Translations under genes and position numbers: made by a program
NCBI RefSeq assembly: GCF_023349185.1
Contig: NZ_JAKIKY010000010.1
Location: 1 to 64,000, forward strand
Direction: 5' to 3'
Length of the DNA: 64,000 nucleotides
Source: Shewanella aquimarina
Lineage (GTDB): Bacteria; Pseudomonadota; Gammaproteobacteria; Enterobacterales; Shewanellaceae
Notes under the pieces: generated by a model
The model's input: the letters and a program-made list of their open reading frames with translations, nothing else
The model's database searches: none
Told to the model about the DNA's origin: nothing
Part shown: positions 54,285-62,539 of the stretch, piece after piece
How positions within the stretch are numbered: position 1 is the stretch's first letter
Layout: each line of letters starts with the position of its first letter

Positions 54285-54325
54285 GAATTACACTCCTTGA
54301 TGATTCATTCTCTTTTTATTTATTG

Positions 54326-55018
54326 TTACAGGCGGTTAGGCCCAAATAAGCGCATTTCCCAAGGCTCAATCTTGCGACTTTCCAGGCGGCGCTGCAAGCT
54401 ATTTACCCAAGACTTCGCCAGCCCCTCACAACTCACCAGGCGATCATAGGCGCCGGCATCAAAGGTAGGCGAGAAATAGATCCCCATCGCCTCGCGCAGG
54501 CTGATGTCGCTGCGACGCTCGACGAGGCGAATATCATCCTCCAGGTGGATCACCCCAGGCGTCACCACCCGATAGAACCAGCCACACAGGCCGCTGGTCT
54601 GCATGGCGAGGGCAAACTCGGGATAACCAAACTGATGATTGAGCTTGAAGCAGGGGGAGCGTGGCTGAGTCACCTTCAGGCGCACCTCGCCGATGGCGAT
54701 GATGTCGCCGATATTTACTTGGGTCTCGTCCAGCCCAACGGTACTGATGTTCTCGCCCATGGCGGGCACATCCTTGAATCCCTGCATCATGTCCCAGCGA
54801 CGATACTGACCATAATGCTCGCGAGGAAAATGGTGCAGCACACGGTCGGCGCCGCCGTGATGCTTGGGATCCGCCTGGCCGTCACCCTCGACGCCCAGCT
54901 CACCCACCACCAAACGAGTGCACGCCCGCTTGGCGTCGATCATGCTGGGTATTCCCTCGAATGCCTCGGCCTTGTCGCCACGATACAGGCCCGAAATCTT
55001 ATCTACCAACCGCGTCAT
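54326..55018 (-). CDS. MOSC-domain protein (YiiM-like)
   Basis: A 230-residue protein related to E. coli YiiM, a molybdoenzyme that reduces N-hydroxylated compounds. The MOSC core includes DPKHHGGADRVLHHFPREHY, MGENISTVGLDE and the conserved Cys in QPRSPCFKL. A C-terminal helical (3-alpha) domain follows. Moco needed for it could come from the moa/mod block 5 kb away. The ATG at 55018 has GGAG eight bases upstream; the preceding GTG does not. Confidence 0.85.
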   Translation of the reverse strand: MTRLVDKISGLYRGDKAEAFEGIPSMIDAKRACTRLVVGELGVEGDGQADPKHHGGADRVLHHFPREHYGQYRRWDMMQGFKDVPAMGENISTVGLDETQVNIGDIIAIGEVRLKVTQPRSPCFKLNHQFGYPEFALAMQTSGLCGWFYRVVTPGVIHLEDDIRLVERRSDISLREAMGIYFSPTFDAGAYDRLVSCEGLAKSWVNSLQRRLESRKIEPWEMRLFGPNRL

Positions 55019-55130
55019 ATCCTTCACTCCCCTGACTACTGCTTACGCCTCTCGCCCTCAGACAAAGGCGAGACGATTCGATACAAACTCCCTCTGTCGC
55101 CTCAGGCACTGCCCCTGAAAAATAGCGGCC

Positions 55131-55398
55131 TAGGGCCTGTTTATCTTTCGCGTTCATTTTTGCATCATTCTGTATCGCTTTTATACAAGGCAGAGCGATT
55201 GTAATGTGGTGTGCTACATCAATGAGCAATAACGCAGTAGAAAAATGATACAGACGCTGCCCGCAGGGTTCGTCTTGAGCACGTACAACTCTTTGTTACT
55301 CGGCTTTTATATAGAATAACTATACTTCAAGCCTCATGCCGCGATTTGAACGTGCTCAATTAGAACAAAAATTGTTCTCAAAAGGTCAACAGGCCCTA
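55131..55398. repeat. 268-bp inverted-repeat element (second MITE-like family)
   Basis: The ends TAGGGCCTGTT... and ...AACAGGCCCTA form inverted repeats matching 17 of the outer 20 positions (TAGGGCCTGTTTATCTTTCG against TAGGGCCTGTTGACCTTTTG). An internal inverted pair TTGAGCACGT (about 55273) and ACGTGCTCAA (about 55350) encloses a further small hairpin. There is no ORF of useful size. It occupies the gap between the MOSC gene and the kinase. Only one copy is in the window. Confidence 0.75.
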
Positions 55399-55419
55399 AT
55401 TCTCCCTCAAGAAGATATC

Positions 55420-55506
55420 ATGAAACAACACCTATTAGCCGTCTTACCGCTTAATTTCATACTCTTGCAGGCCCTGTTAGGCCTAGGCCATAGCAACAGG
55501 CGCTAG
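55420..55506 (+). CDS. Possible 28-residue hydrophobic peptide
   Basis: ATG at 55420 opens a 28-codon frame (MKQHLLAVLPLNFILLQALL...) that could form one membrane helix, with AGAAGA 6 bases upstream. It is just outside the 268-bp repeat. No family is recognised, and chance is a fair alternative at this length. Confidence 0.25.
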   Translation: MKQHLLAVLPLNFILLQALLGLGHSNRR

Positions 55507-55543
55507 ACAAGGAACAAAGAACAAGAGGCAAGAAACTGCAGGC

Positions 55544-55568
55544 AAAAAAAAGCCCCAGAAGATGGGGC
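55544..55568 (-). terminator. Terminator for the PfkB kinase gene
   Basis: On the minus strand GCCCCA-TCTTC-TGGGGC is followed by eight T. It is about 115 bp downstream of the kinase stop. Confidence 0.8.
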
Positions 55569-55684
55569 GAGAGAACAGAAAAACACACTATGTTTGAAAA
55601 GAAGCTACACAAAACAAGGTCAGGGAACCGCTTACGACCAATGGCGTTACTCTAATCTGGATAAATGACACTATGATGACAAAT

Positions 55685-56542
55685 CTAGGCCTTTTGTGTG
55701 ACCGCCTGCTCCAGGTATGCCTTTAACTGTTCTCCGGGTATCGAACTCTCTGTCGCCACCGCAAAGGCCGCCCAGCGCGCCCCCTCGGCCATGGCCTGAC
55801 AATAGCCATCACCACGCACTAATCCATGGATCAAGCCCGCCGCATAGGCATCTCCAGCCCCAGTGGTATCCACCACAGTGGCGGCCTCGGCGGCGACTCG
55901 CGTCTCGCCTTCTGGCTGATAGAGCATGGCGCCGTCGGCACCATCTGTCACGATAAACGCCCTTAGACTCTCGCCGGCGATGGAGAGACCGAACTGCCAG
56001 GGCGACAGCTCGCTACGTCCCTGCATATCGGCGCGCGAGGCTATTAACACATGGCAGGGACGCTCACGGTTGTCTTTGGCCAGCTGCGCCACGACTAAGC
56101 TATGAGGCAAGGCCGTCTTGGCCCAGCTGACGGCGCCTTCTGCCGAAGAGTTAATATAGAGGGCGTCCCAATTTCGCCAGTTAGGCGGGGCGGCAAGCTC
56201 AAACCTTGGTCGCTCCGGGCGTATGATGGTGCGCTCGCCATCAGGGGTCATCACCAGCAGCATCTCACAGGTATGTTGTTGATAGCGCTGCATCAGGCGG
56301 CAATCTATGCCTAGGGTACTGGTCTCGGCCAGCAACCAATCCCCAATCTCGTCGCGACCCACCTGACTGACCAGTGCCACCTCGTGACCTGCCCACACCA
56401 GACCTATCCCTGTGTTGGCACCACCGCCACCGAGGCGCTGACCACCATCCTGATAATGAAAACGTCCCCCCATCTTCAGGGGCTTATCGAGTCTGAGAAT
56501 ACGATCGCAGTTGAGGTTGGCAACCAGCAAAATATTAGCCAT
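55685..56542 (-). CDS. PfkB-family carbohydrate kinase
   Basis: A 285-residue ribokinase-fold kinase. The substrate motif GQRLGGGGANTGIGL lies at about 34-48 and the ATP/catalytic motif VDTTGAGDAYAAGL at about 221-234, with the catalytic Asp. Length is normal. No sugar pathway genes lie beside it, so the substrate (sugar or nucleoside) is open. It ends at the terminator 55544-55568. Confidence 0.88.
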   Translation of the reverse strand: MANILLVANLNCDRILRLDKPLKMGGRFHYQDGGQRLGGGGANTGIGLVWAGHEVALVSQVGRDEIGDWLLAETSTLGIDCRLMQRYQQHTCEMLLVMTPDGERTIIRPERPRFELAAPPNWRNWDALYINSSAEGAVSWAKTALPHSLVVAQLAKDNRERPCHVLIASRADMQGRSELSPWQFGLSIAGESLRAFIVTDGADGAMLYQPEGETRVAAEAATVVDTTGAGDAYAAGLIHGLVRGDGYCQAMAEGARWAAFAVATESSIPGEQLKAYLEQAVTQKA

Positions 56543-56672
56543 GAATGCTCCGGGTAACGGGGGAGATGGAAAGATTAGGCTCCCCTAACGAAAAGGTTAC
56601 TGGCCCCTAACCTCGTGTATCGGGGCCTGCCGTGCCTCCTTTATATCAAGCCAGGCAGGAGGGCTCAACAGA

Positions 56673-57641
56673 TTAGGGCTGCAGCAGATACATGCCCTCA
56701 CTCGCCGGTCGCGAGAATTTAAAACCAAACTTCAGATAAAGTTCTGGAACATCAGCCATTAAGGTAATGTAAGCCCCCTTAGGCGCCGCCTCATCGAGAT
56801 ACTCCATGATGGCGGACATGATGGCACTCCCCAGGCCTCGCCCCTGGTAGTTGGGATCCACGGCGATGTCCACCAGCTCGAAGTTTAGGGCGCCATCTCC
56901 CACGACTCGCCCCATGGCTATCACTCTTTCACCCCCTAGTCTGTCATCGGCTAAGATGTGTACCCCAAACAGACTGAGGGGGAGCCCGGCTACCGCCGCG
57001 GCGCGGGATCTCGGCGTCAACCCTGTGATCTGCCTAAGGCGCAAAAAGTCAGCCAAGGGCGCGACCCGCCTTATCAGGCGAAAATCCTGAATGCTCTCCC
57101 CTGTCTGTACTTGCCGCCACTCGCTTGCCAGCAGTGCATAGCCATACTCGCTGCCCCAACTCCCCTTGAAGAAGATGTTGTCTCGGTAATGGGCCTCGCG
57201 GCGAAATCCCAGGCGCTCAAGCAGCCCCCAAGCGGCGTGGTTTTTCACATCCGTGATGGCCGAGATTCTGTGCTTGCCGAGGCCATCAAACAGGTAGATA
57301 AGCAGGGCCTGCAGCGCCTCCCGAGCCAAGCCCTGACCTTGATACTCGCTCGCCAGGGTAAAGCCAATCTCGACCTGTTGCTCGTCGATAAAATGCAGCG
57401 CCAAGTCCCCGACCAAGACTCGGGTCTGGCGACACTCCAGCGCCAACTGCATCCAGGTGCCCGGCGTCTCGAAGGCAGTGTTTTGCAATTCATCAAACAG
57501 CGCCAACGCATCGCGATATTGATAATCTTGCCAGCCCTGGTAGCGGGCCACCTCAGGGTCGGCGCGGTAGGCGGTAAAGGCCGCTAAATCGCTGAACTCA
57601 AAGGCGCGGCAAATTAGCCGCTCTGTCTCGAAGTAGATCAT
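56673..57641 (-). CDS. Fused tandem GNAT acetyltransferase
   Basis: A 322-residue protein of two GNAT domains. Residues 1 to about 175 are RimJ/RimL-like (start MIYFETERLICRAF, acetyl-CoA loop YQGQGLAREAL). Residues about 185-320 are a second GNAT (IAVDPNYQGRGLGSAIM, then LYLKFGFKFSRPASEGMYL). Each domain alone resembles a complete acetyltransferase. Possibly two acetylation activities are joined, or one half is regulatory. Substrates are unknown. Confidence 0.88.
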   Translation of the reverse strand: MIYFETERLICRAFEFSDLAAFTAYRADPEVARYQGWQDYQYRDALALFDELQNTAFETPGTWMQLALECRQTRVLVGDLALHFIDEQQVEIGFTLASEYQGQGLAREALQALLIYLFDGLGKHRISAITDVKNHAAWGLLERLGFRREAHYRDNIFFKGSWGSEYGYALLASEWRQVQTGESIQDFRLIRRVAPLADFLRLRQITGLTPRSRAAAVAGLPLSLFGVHILADDRLGGERVIAMGRVVGDGALNFELVDIAVDPNYQGRGLGSAIMSAIMEYLDEAAPKGAYITLMADVPELYLKFGFKFSRPASEGMYLLQP

Positions 57642-57665
57642 GGCTTCATCCCTGCCCCTATGCTT

Positions 57666-57713
57666 ATGCCAGTACTAATGCCAATGCTAATACCAATACT
57701 GATGCCAATATTA
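57666..57713. repeat. Four 12-bp tandem repeats
   Basis: Units ATGCCAGTACTA, ATGCCAATGCTA, ATACCAATACTG and ATGCCAATATTA follow each other without gaps. The last contains the stop codon of the monooxygenase-like gene. They lie between two minus-strand genes. Confidence 0.8.
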
Positions 57714-57992
57714 AGCCAGCGTGTAGTAGCCACCGGTCGGCGGCGCGGCAAACAGTGACATGGCGTCCTGCATCTTATCGCTCGGATAGGCCTGCACCGA
57801 GGCACGGTGATGCTCGGCTGACTCCCAACGCTCGATCACCAACAGGCGCCCCGCCTCATCGAGTGGGCATAAGACCTCGTAGCTTAGGCAGCCAGGCGAT
57901 GCACAGATGTACTCGCTTAACGAGAGAAGGAAGGACTTTAACGCCTCAGCCTGACCCGGCGCGGCCTGAAACTCACCGATACGTACTATCAT
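57711..57992 (-). CDS. Antibiotic biosynthesis monooxygenase-domain protein
   Basis: A 93-residue ABM (YgiN-like) ferredoxin-fold protein. The pattern is MIVRIGEFQAAPGQAEALKSF, then SPGCLSYEVLCPLDE and LLVIERWESAEHHRASVQA, as in quinol monooxygenases and heme-degrading relatives. The substrate cannot be assigned. Its stop is within the 12-bp repeat array. Confidence 0.87.
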   Translation of the reverse strand: MIVRIGEFQAAPGQAEALKSFLLSLSEYICASPGCLSYEVLCPLDEAGRLLVIERWESAEHHRASVQAYPSDKMQDAMSLFAAPPTGGYYTLA

Positions 57993-58285
57993 CAGATTTC
58001 CCTGTACAAAACGAAGAATTCACCAAGCTACCCTATTACCGGGTGCTCCACAAACGTCTCTTATGAGCTTTTCGACTAATGAGTGCGTAAGTGATCGCCC
58101 ATATTAGCTTAGGTGATATGCGACCTCTGACCTAAGCCAACTTTGGGAATGTAATAAGCATATGAAAAAATTAACAAAAAACTCATCAACCTTTCGACCT
58201 ATGAGGTTTTAGGATAAAAATCAGCCTCTACAAGGTGCCAAGTTGACGTTAGGCTGACAAGCAAAAGAGGTTATGAGGTTATTGA
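57993..58285. other. Intergenic region with two inverted repeats
   Basis: About 290 bp. An inverted repeat GCTTAGGT/ACCTAAGC is at 58107-58137 and a second, TCAGCCT/AGGCTGA, at 58221-58257, close before the next start. They could be operator or leader structures for the downstream small gene. No RNA gene was recognised. Confidence 0.45.
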
Positions 58286-58501
58286 ATGGACTCAATACTG
58301 ACATTAGAAGAGCTGATGGATAAGCCCCTATGCAAGGAAGAAAAACTGCGCCGCTACCACCAGTGCCTGAGAGAATTTGAGCTGCTAGGCTATCAAGATC
58401 TCTTTATCGAACAGATACGTCAGGAGGCTCGTCAGCTCGAACAGAAGTTAGCACGACGCGCTAAGGCTAATCACAAACAGGCTCCCAAGCGGGTCCCCTA
58501 G
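58286..58501 (+). CDS. Small charged protein of unknown function
   Basis: A 71-residue soluble protein, mostly helical, with an acidic N-terminus and a very basic C-terminal third (KLARRAKANHKQAPKRVP). AGAGGTTATGAGGTT provides ribosome-binding sites 6-20 bases upstream. I recognise no family. Its stop overlaps the convergent HD gene by 4 bp. The long leader with two inverted repeats supports it being a real, regulated gene. Confidence 0.65.
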   Translation: MDSILTLEELMDKPLCKEEKLRRYHQCLREFELLGYQDLFIEQIRQEARQLEQKLARRAKANHKQAPKRVP

Positions 58502-59121
58502 ATCTCTTGCGCCAGCTGGTCGAGAAAGTCCTGCATCACCCGGGTGCGGCGCCGAGCCTCTTCCCTCGCAGCCGCCGTCTGCATGGTATCGGCCAGGGTA
58601 AACAGCTTCTGCTTGAAGTGATCTAAGGTATAACGGCTGTCATCGGCCTCCCTATGCTGGCAGAAAGGATCCTCGGCATGATATAGCGGGCGCCCGAGCG
58701 TTGTGCCTACCTGCAGGCAACGCGCCACACCTATGGCGCCCAGGGCATCGAGCCTGTCGGCATCCTGCACTATCTTGGCTTCCAGCGTCTCGGGGATCAC
58801 TCTGGCGCTGAAGCTGTGGGCATGAATGGCATGGTGAATGGCATCATGGTACTGCAGGGGATAATCGATGCGCTTAAGGAAGGCGATCGCCTTATCGGCC
58901 GCCATCCTTGAACTCTGGCTGCGACTCGGATCGTCTTTTGCCAGGGTGACACAATCATGCAGCCAGGCGGCTGGCACCACCACCTCGGCGCAGGCAGATT
59001 CGAGATCGCACAGACGCTTGGCAGTCTTCACCACCCGCCTAACATGGGCGAGATCATGAGCGGCATCGGCTGGCGAGCTGGCGGCAACAAACTGGGAAAA
59101 TAGCGACTCCAAGGCCTGCAT
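58498..59121 (-). CDS. HD-domain phosphohydrolase (YedJ-like)
   Basis: A 207-residue HD-superfamily protein. Metal ligands appear as HDLAHVRRVV (first His), AAWLHDCV (HD pair) and the later HAIHAHSF and QDADRLDALGAIG. It matches YedJ-type uncharacterised hydrolases; a nucleotide substrate is likely. It lies downstream of the radical SAM gene, with a terminator hairpin between them. Confidence 0.88.
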   Translation of the reverse strand: MQALESLFSQFVAASSPADAAHDLAHVRRVVKTAKRLCDLESACAEVVVPAAWLHDCVTLAKDDPSRSQSSRMAADKAIAFLKRIDYPLQYHDAIHHAIHAHSFSARVIPETLEAKIVQDADRLDALGAIGVARCLQVGTTLGRPLYHAEDPFCQHREADDSRYTLDHFKQKLFTLADTMQTAAAREEARRRTRVMQDFLDQLAQEI

Positions 59122-59138
59122 AGATAGGGCTCCTACAA

Positions 59139-59165
59139 TAAAAAAGGCCGATCTATGATCGGCCT
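59139..59165 (-). terminator. Terminator between the radical SAM and HD genes
   Basis: On the minus strand AGGCCGATC-ATA-GATCGGCCT is followed by six T. Confidence 0.85.
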
Positions 59166-59220
59166 CTTTAGCTTGGATAGCAAATGCCCTTTACATCTCG
59201 CAGGGCTACATATCACATGG

Positions 59221-60564
59221 CTACATATCGCAGGGCTTAAGCGGCTTACGCAGCTGCGCCCGCACGTTATCCATGCCTGAATAGAACTCTTTCATCATCA
59301 AGAGGCCCATCATCTTGCCGTTGTCCGTCACGATGAGATTATCGGGATCATTCGGGTCGTTCTTGATGGCGCCGATCGCCTTCATCGAGGTCATCTCTTT
59401 AAACAGTGCCCAATCCAGGTTTACGCCGAAGGTATCGCGGAAATACTTGCGCGACAGACGACCCGAGAACATGCCCAGCAGGAAGCGATACTGCATCACA
59501 TCCTTCTGACTGTAGTTCTTCTGCTGCTCGACACCCATGCGGCCCGAGGCGATGTTTTCCTGATACTTGCGCAGAGAGAAGGTGTTCACATACAGGGTGT
59601 CGTTGAGGAAGCTGAAGGAGCCCGAACCCACCCCCAGGTATTCGTCATAGTCGATCACATACTCGTCGAAGCCTTCGTTGTTGGCCTTGCCAAACGCCCA
59701 GGCAGACAGCTGGTTATACTGACCATTGAGGCTATTTAAGATCTGGCGATACTGACGTGCCATATCCCCCTGAGGCGCGGCCAGCTTACCCTTGACGCTC
59801 TTACGGGTCTGATGGGTGATCATCAGTGGATAGGTGGTGATCTGACGAGGGTCTAGGCGGGAGGCCATATCCAGATCGTGCTGAATCACCTCGTCTGTCT
59901 GGCCACGGAATCCGAAGATGAGATCCACGTTGATGATAGGGAACAGCTCCTTGGCCGCCATGATCTTATCGAAGGTCTGCTGGCCCGAACCAAACTTCTC
60001 CAGACGATCTGTCATCGCCAGGATGTCGTCGTTGAAGCTCTGTACCCCGATAGACATGCGATCCACCAGGCCTTCGAGCAGTTTAAAGCCTGGACTGTCC
60101 AGATGCTGAGGATCCGACTCACAGGAGACCTCTTTGATGCTAGGAAAGAGCTTCTTGGCATGTTCTATGGTGCGCGCCAGTTCATCTTCTAAAACCGTCG
60201 TGGTACCGCCACCTATATACATGGACTCGAAGTCGTAGCCCAGCGCCTTGACCATCTCCATCTCCTTACGCAGCGAGACGAAATAGGCGCGCGCCTTCTC
60301 CTCTTTAAACAGGAAACGGTGGAAGGTACAGAAGGAGCAGAGCGTGTGACAGAAAGGCACATGGGCATAGAGCATGTACTTCTTGCCTTCGACGGGTGCC
60401 GGCATCATGGAGGCCGACTGGGTATCGAGTCGCAGGTTCTTGTCGACATAATACTGCATCACTCGTTCCATCGAGTTCAGCATCCAGTTAGGGACGGTAA
60501 TGTTAGCTTGGTACGGCTTAATCAATGCACCTGGCGCCGCTTGAACAATAGAAGACGAAGACAT
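59221..60564 (-). CDS. HemN-like radical SAM protein (coproporphyrinogen oxidase family)
   Basis: A 447-residue radical SAM enzyme. The cluster cysteines are C72, C76 and C79 (FCHTLCSFC), followed by the HemN-type GGGTTT motif in YIGGGTTTVL and the SIGVQSFND strand. It is not hemN itself by sequence; related branches include HemW (heme chaperone) and HutW/ChuW (anaerobic heme degradation). No heme-uptake genes lie nearby, so the exact role is open. The ATG at 60564 has AGGA seven bases upstream; a longer frame is unlikely. Confidence 0.85.
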   Translation of the reverse strand: MSSSSIVQAAPGALIKPYQANITVPNWMLNSMERVMQYYVDKNLRLDTQSASMMPAPVEGKKYMLYAHVPFCHTLCSFCTFHRFLFKEEKARAYFVSLRKEMEMVKALGYDFESMYIGGGTTTVLEDELARTIEHAKKLFPSIKEVSCESDPQHLDSPGFKLLEGLVDRMSIGVQSFNDDILAMTDRLEKFGSGQQTFDKIMAAKELFPIINVDLIFGFRGQTDEVIQHDLDMASRLDPRQITTYPLMITHQTRKSVKGKLAAPQGDMARQYRQILNSLNGQYNQLSAWAFGKANNEGFDEYVIDYDEYLGVGSGSFSFLNDTLYVNTFSLRKYQENIASGRMGVEQQKNYSQKDVMQYRFLLGMFSGRLSRKYFRDTFGVNLDWALFKEMTSMKAIGAIKNDPNDPDNLIVTDNGKMMGLLMMKEFYSGMDNVRAQLRKPLKPCDM

Positions 60565-60937
60565 AGATATTCCTGGCTGAACCGGCCTTGAGAACAAAGC
60601 CTTTTTATAAATAAGGACTTAAAGCGATACACATCCATTTGCGGAACACAAAAGTATCACTTTAGGAATATATAAAACGTGAACTGGCTTAGAGTTACAA
60701 CACCTAGCATTGGATTAGCCAAAGAATTGTTAAGCATGTCATGTTTTAGGAAATGTTGAATAAATGTGATCGCGCATTTTTACCCGATAAGGGTAGCGAG
60801 ATAACAGGGAAAACGTTTAACAAAAATCGTCCTGTTGCAGCGATGATTTAAATAGCGTAGGTTAAATTGGTAATAAAAATAAATATATAGACTCCGACCC
60901 TTATGGCGGAGCGTTAACCTCTACAGGGACGTTAATC
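60565..60937. other. Intergenic region between divergent radical SAM and collar-like genes
   Basis: An AT-rich 370-bp stretch. It holds a small hairpin TACCC-GATAA-GGGTA (60781-60795). No credible FNR or CRP palindrome was found. It must carry both promoters. Confidence 0.4.
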
Positions 60938-61459
60938 ATGAAATGGAATCTACTGGTTTCGGTGCTGCTCACCGCATCGCTGGCACTCTTTGGCTATATC
61001 AAATACGACGAACTCGCGGCCAACCACCTCGCCACCGCGCAACAGCTCTCCGCCCTGAGTAAACAAATTGCCGACAAGGGAAGCATCATTCCGGCTAAGA
61101 CGGTCGCCTACTTCGACCTTGCCAGCTGCCCTGAGGGCTGGCAGCCCTACACCGAGGGGCGTGGCCGCTTTACCTTAGCCATGAATAATCAAGAGAATGA
61201 ACTCTCGGTGCGCAAGCTCAATGCCATCGGCGGCGAGGAGAAGCATAAACTCACACTGGCGGAATTACCCAAGCATACCCATGTCTACGACGACTGGTAC
61301 TACTATGATTCGGGCGACGAGCCGGAATACGCGACAGGTGAAGGCGATGACGTGGGCATGCGCCAGCATCAGAAGCGCCGCACCGAACCCGAAGGCCACA
61401 GCGTGGCACACAACAACATGCCCCCTTTTATCGTCTTACTGCAGTGTATCAAGCAATAA
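60938..61459 (+). CDS. Membrane-anchored phage tail collar-like protein
   Basis: A 173-residue protein with one N-terminal helix (about 4-20), a short coiled coil (about 28-48) and an exported domain. That domain has the tail-collar layout: VAYFDLASCPEGWQPYTEGRGRF (positions 57-79), then GGEEKHKLTLAELPKHTH and the final HNNMPPFIVLLQCIK. The two cysteines at the domain ends may pair. Such collar domains normally sit in phage tail fibres, yet no phage gene is nearby. A surface or periplasmic binding role is inference. Confidence 0.72.
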   Translation: MKWNLLVSVLLTASLALFGYIKYDELAANHLATAQQLSALSKQIADKGSIIPAKTVAYFDLASCPEGWQPYTEGRGRFTLAMNNQENELSVRKLNAIGGEEKHKLTLAELPKHTHVYDDWYYYDSGDEPEYATGEGDDVGMRQHQKRRTEPEGHSVAHNNMPPFIVLLQCIKQ

Positions 61460-61468
61460 AGAAGCGGC

Positions 61469-62335
61469 TTACCTAGCGCACTCACCCGGGCTGTGGCTGA
61501 AGTAGCGTTTGAACTCGCGGCTAAACTGGGCCGGGCTCTCGTAACCCACCTCGATAGCCGCCTGTTTTACTTTCACCCCTGGGCGCTGCAGCAACTCCCT
61601 GGCCTTATTCAAACGCAGCTTCTTCAGGTACTGAATCGGCGATGAGGCAGTCACCTCCTTGAAGCAGCGATGAAACGCCGAGGGACTCATGTTCACCAGG
61701 GCCGCCAGCTGATCTACCTCAATGCTGGCAGCATAGTGTTTATGCAGATAGTTAAGGGCCTTGTCGATGCGCGACAGCCGGGTATGGCTCAGCGCCAGGG
61801 CATAGAGGGGCGCGGCGTTGGGTAGGGCCAACAGGCGATACAAGATCTCCAATACCATGGCCTGACCCAACGCCTCGGCCTCCAGCGGCGATTGTAGCGC
61901 CAGTAGCAAACGATGAATGCTGCATTCAAGCGCCTCGCCGGTCGACGCGACAAAATAGCCGGGCAGTCGAGACTCGTTCAGCGCCTGCGGTACCCTGTTG
62001 TGGTTGTCCATGACGGGAATGAGGCGGTTAAGCTGCGCCAGATCGATATCTATCATCATCACCAGCACAGGCTCTTCTGTGCTGGCGAAGGTTTCACACT
62101 CCACCGGCATGGGCACTGTCATCACCAGGGTGTTCTGGGGATCATAGTCAAACACCTTATCATCTAGGTAGACCCGCTTCTTGCCCTGCCCCACTATCAT
62201 GATCCCCTGGGAGTAACACAAGGGGCCACGGGCACCGTAGGCGGAGCAGCGAAACAGCTTGATGCCGGGCAATACACTATCATTCATCCCCTCATCGGGG
62301 GCCAAGGCAGACATCAGCTCGGCAATACTCTTCAC
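61469..62335 (-). CDS. yqhC: AraC-family regulator YqhC
   Basis: A 288-residue regulator. The N-terminal AraC_N-type domain (about 20-180) precedes two helix-turn-helix motifs (LAALVNMSPSAFHRCFKEVT and IEVGYESPAQFSREFKRYF). It is divergent from yqhD, as in E. coli, where YqhC activates yqhD in response to aldehydes. Direct repeats in the shared intergenic region are candidate binding sites. Confidence 0.88.
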   Translation of the reverse strand: MKSIAELMSALAPDEGMNDSVLPGIKLFRCSAYGARGPLCYSQGIMIVGQGKKRVYLDDKVFDYDPQNTLVMTVPMPVECETFASTEEPVLVMMIDIDLAQLNRLIPVMDNHNRVPQALNESRLPGYFVASTGEALECSIHRLLLALQSPLEAEALGQAMVLEILYRLLALPNAAPLYALALSHTRLSRIDKALNYLHKHYAASIEVDQLAALVNMSPSAFHRCFKEVTASSPIQYLKKLRLNKARELLQRPGVKVKQAAIEVGYESPAQFSREFKRYFSHSPGECAR

Positions 62336-62389
62336 ACTTCACCTCTTGGGACAGGATAAGGGTTCAACGGATAGCGATAATATCACCCA

Positions 62390-62476
62390 AGCAGAAAAAG
62401 GCATCAAATTATATCAAATTTATGCCTTTTAAACCCAACAAAGCAGAAATAGGCAAACACAGGGCAGCAATAGGTA
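62390..62476. promoter_or_regulatory. Phased direct repeats between yqhC and yqhD
   Basis: AGCAGAAAAAGGCA (62390-62403), AGCAGAAATAGGCA (62442-62455) and GCAGCAATAGGTA (62464-62476). Starts are separated by about 52 and 21 bp, close to 5 and 2 helical turns, so all face the same side. This is the layout of AraC-type operators. AAAAGGCAT/ATGCCTTTT also forms a palindrome around 62396-62430. Confidence 0.65.
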
Positions 62477-62539
62477 TTTAAAACTCGCGCCAAGAGACTA
62501 GTATGTGCAGCATATTCTTAGGTGACACAAGGTATCCCC

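Noticed and set aside
58162..58212. 16-residue frame MKKLTKNSSTFRPMRF
   Set aside because: There is no ribosome site and it is very short; it is likely chance in AT-rich leader sequence.
60755..60775. CRP site (TGTGATCGCGCATTTT) upstream of the collar-like gene
   Set aside because: Only one half fits; the second half does not match TCACA.
60938..61459. Prophage remnant
   Set aside because: Only one collar-like domain is present; neighbours are ordinary chromosomal genes with no integrase, att repeats or phage structural genes.
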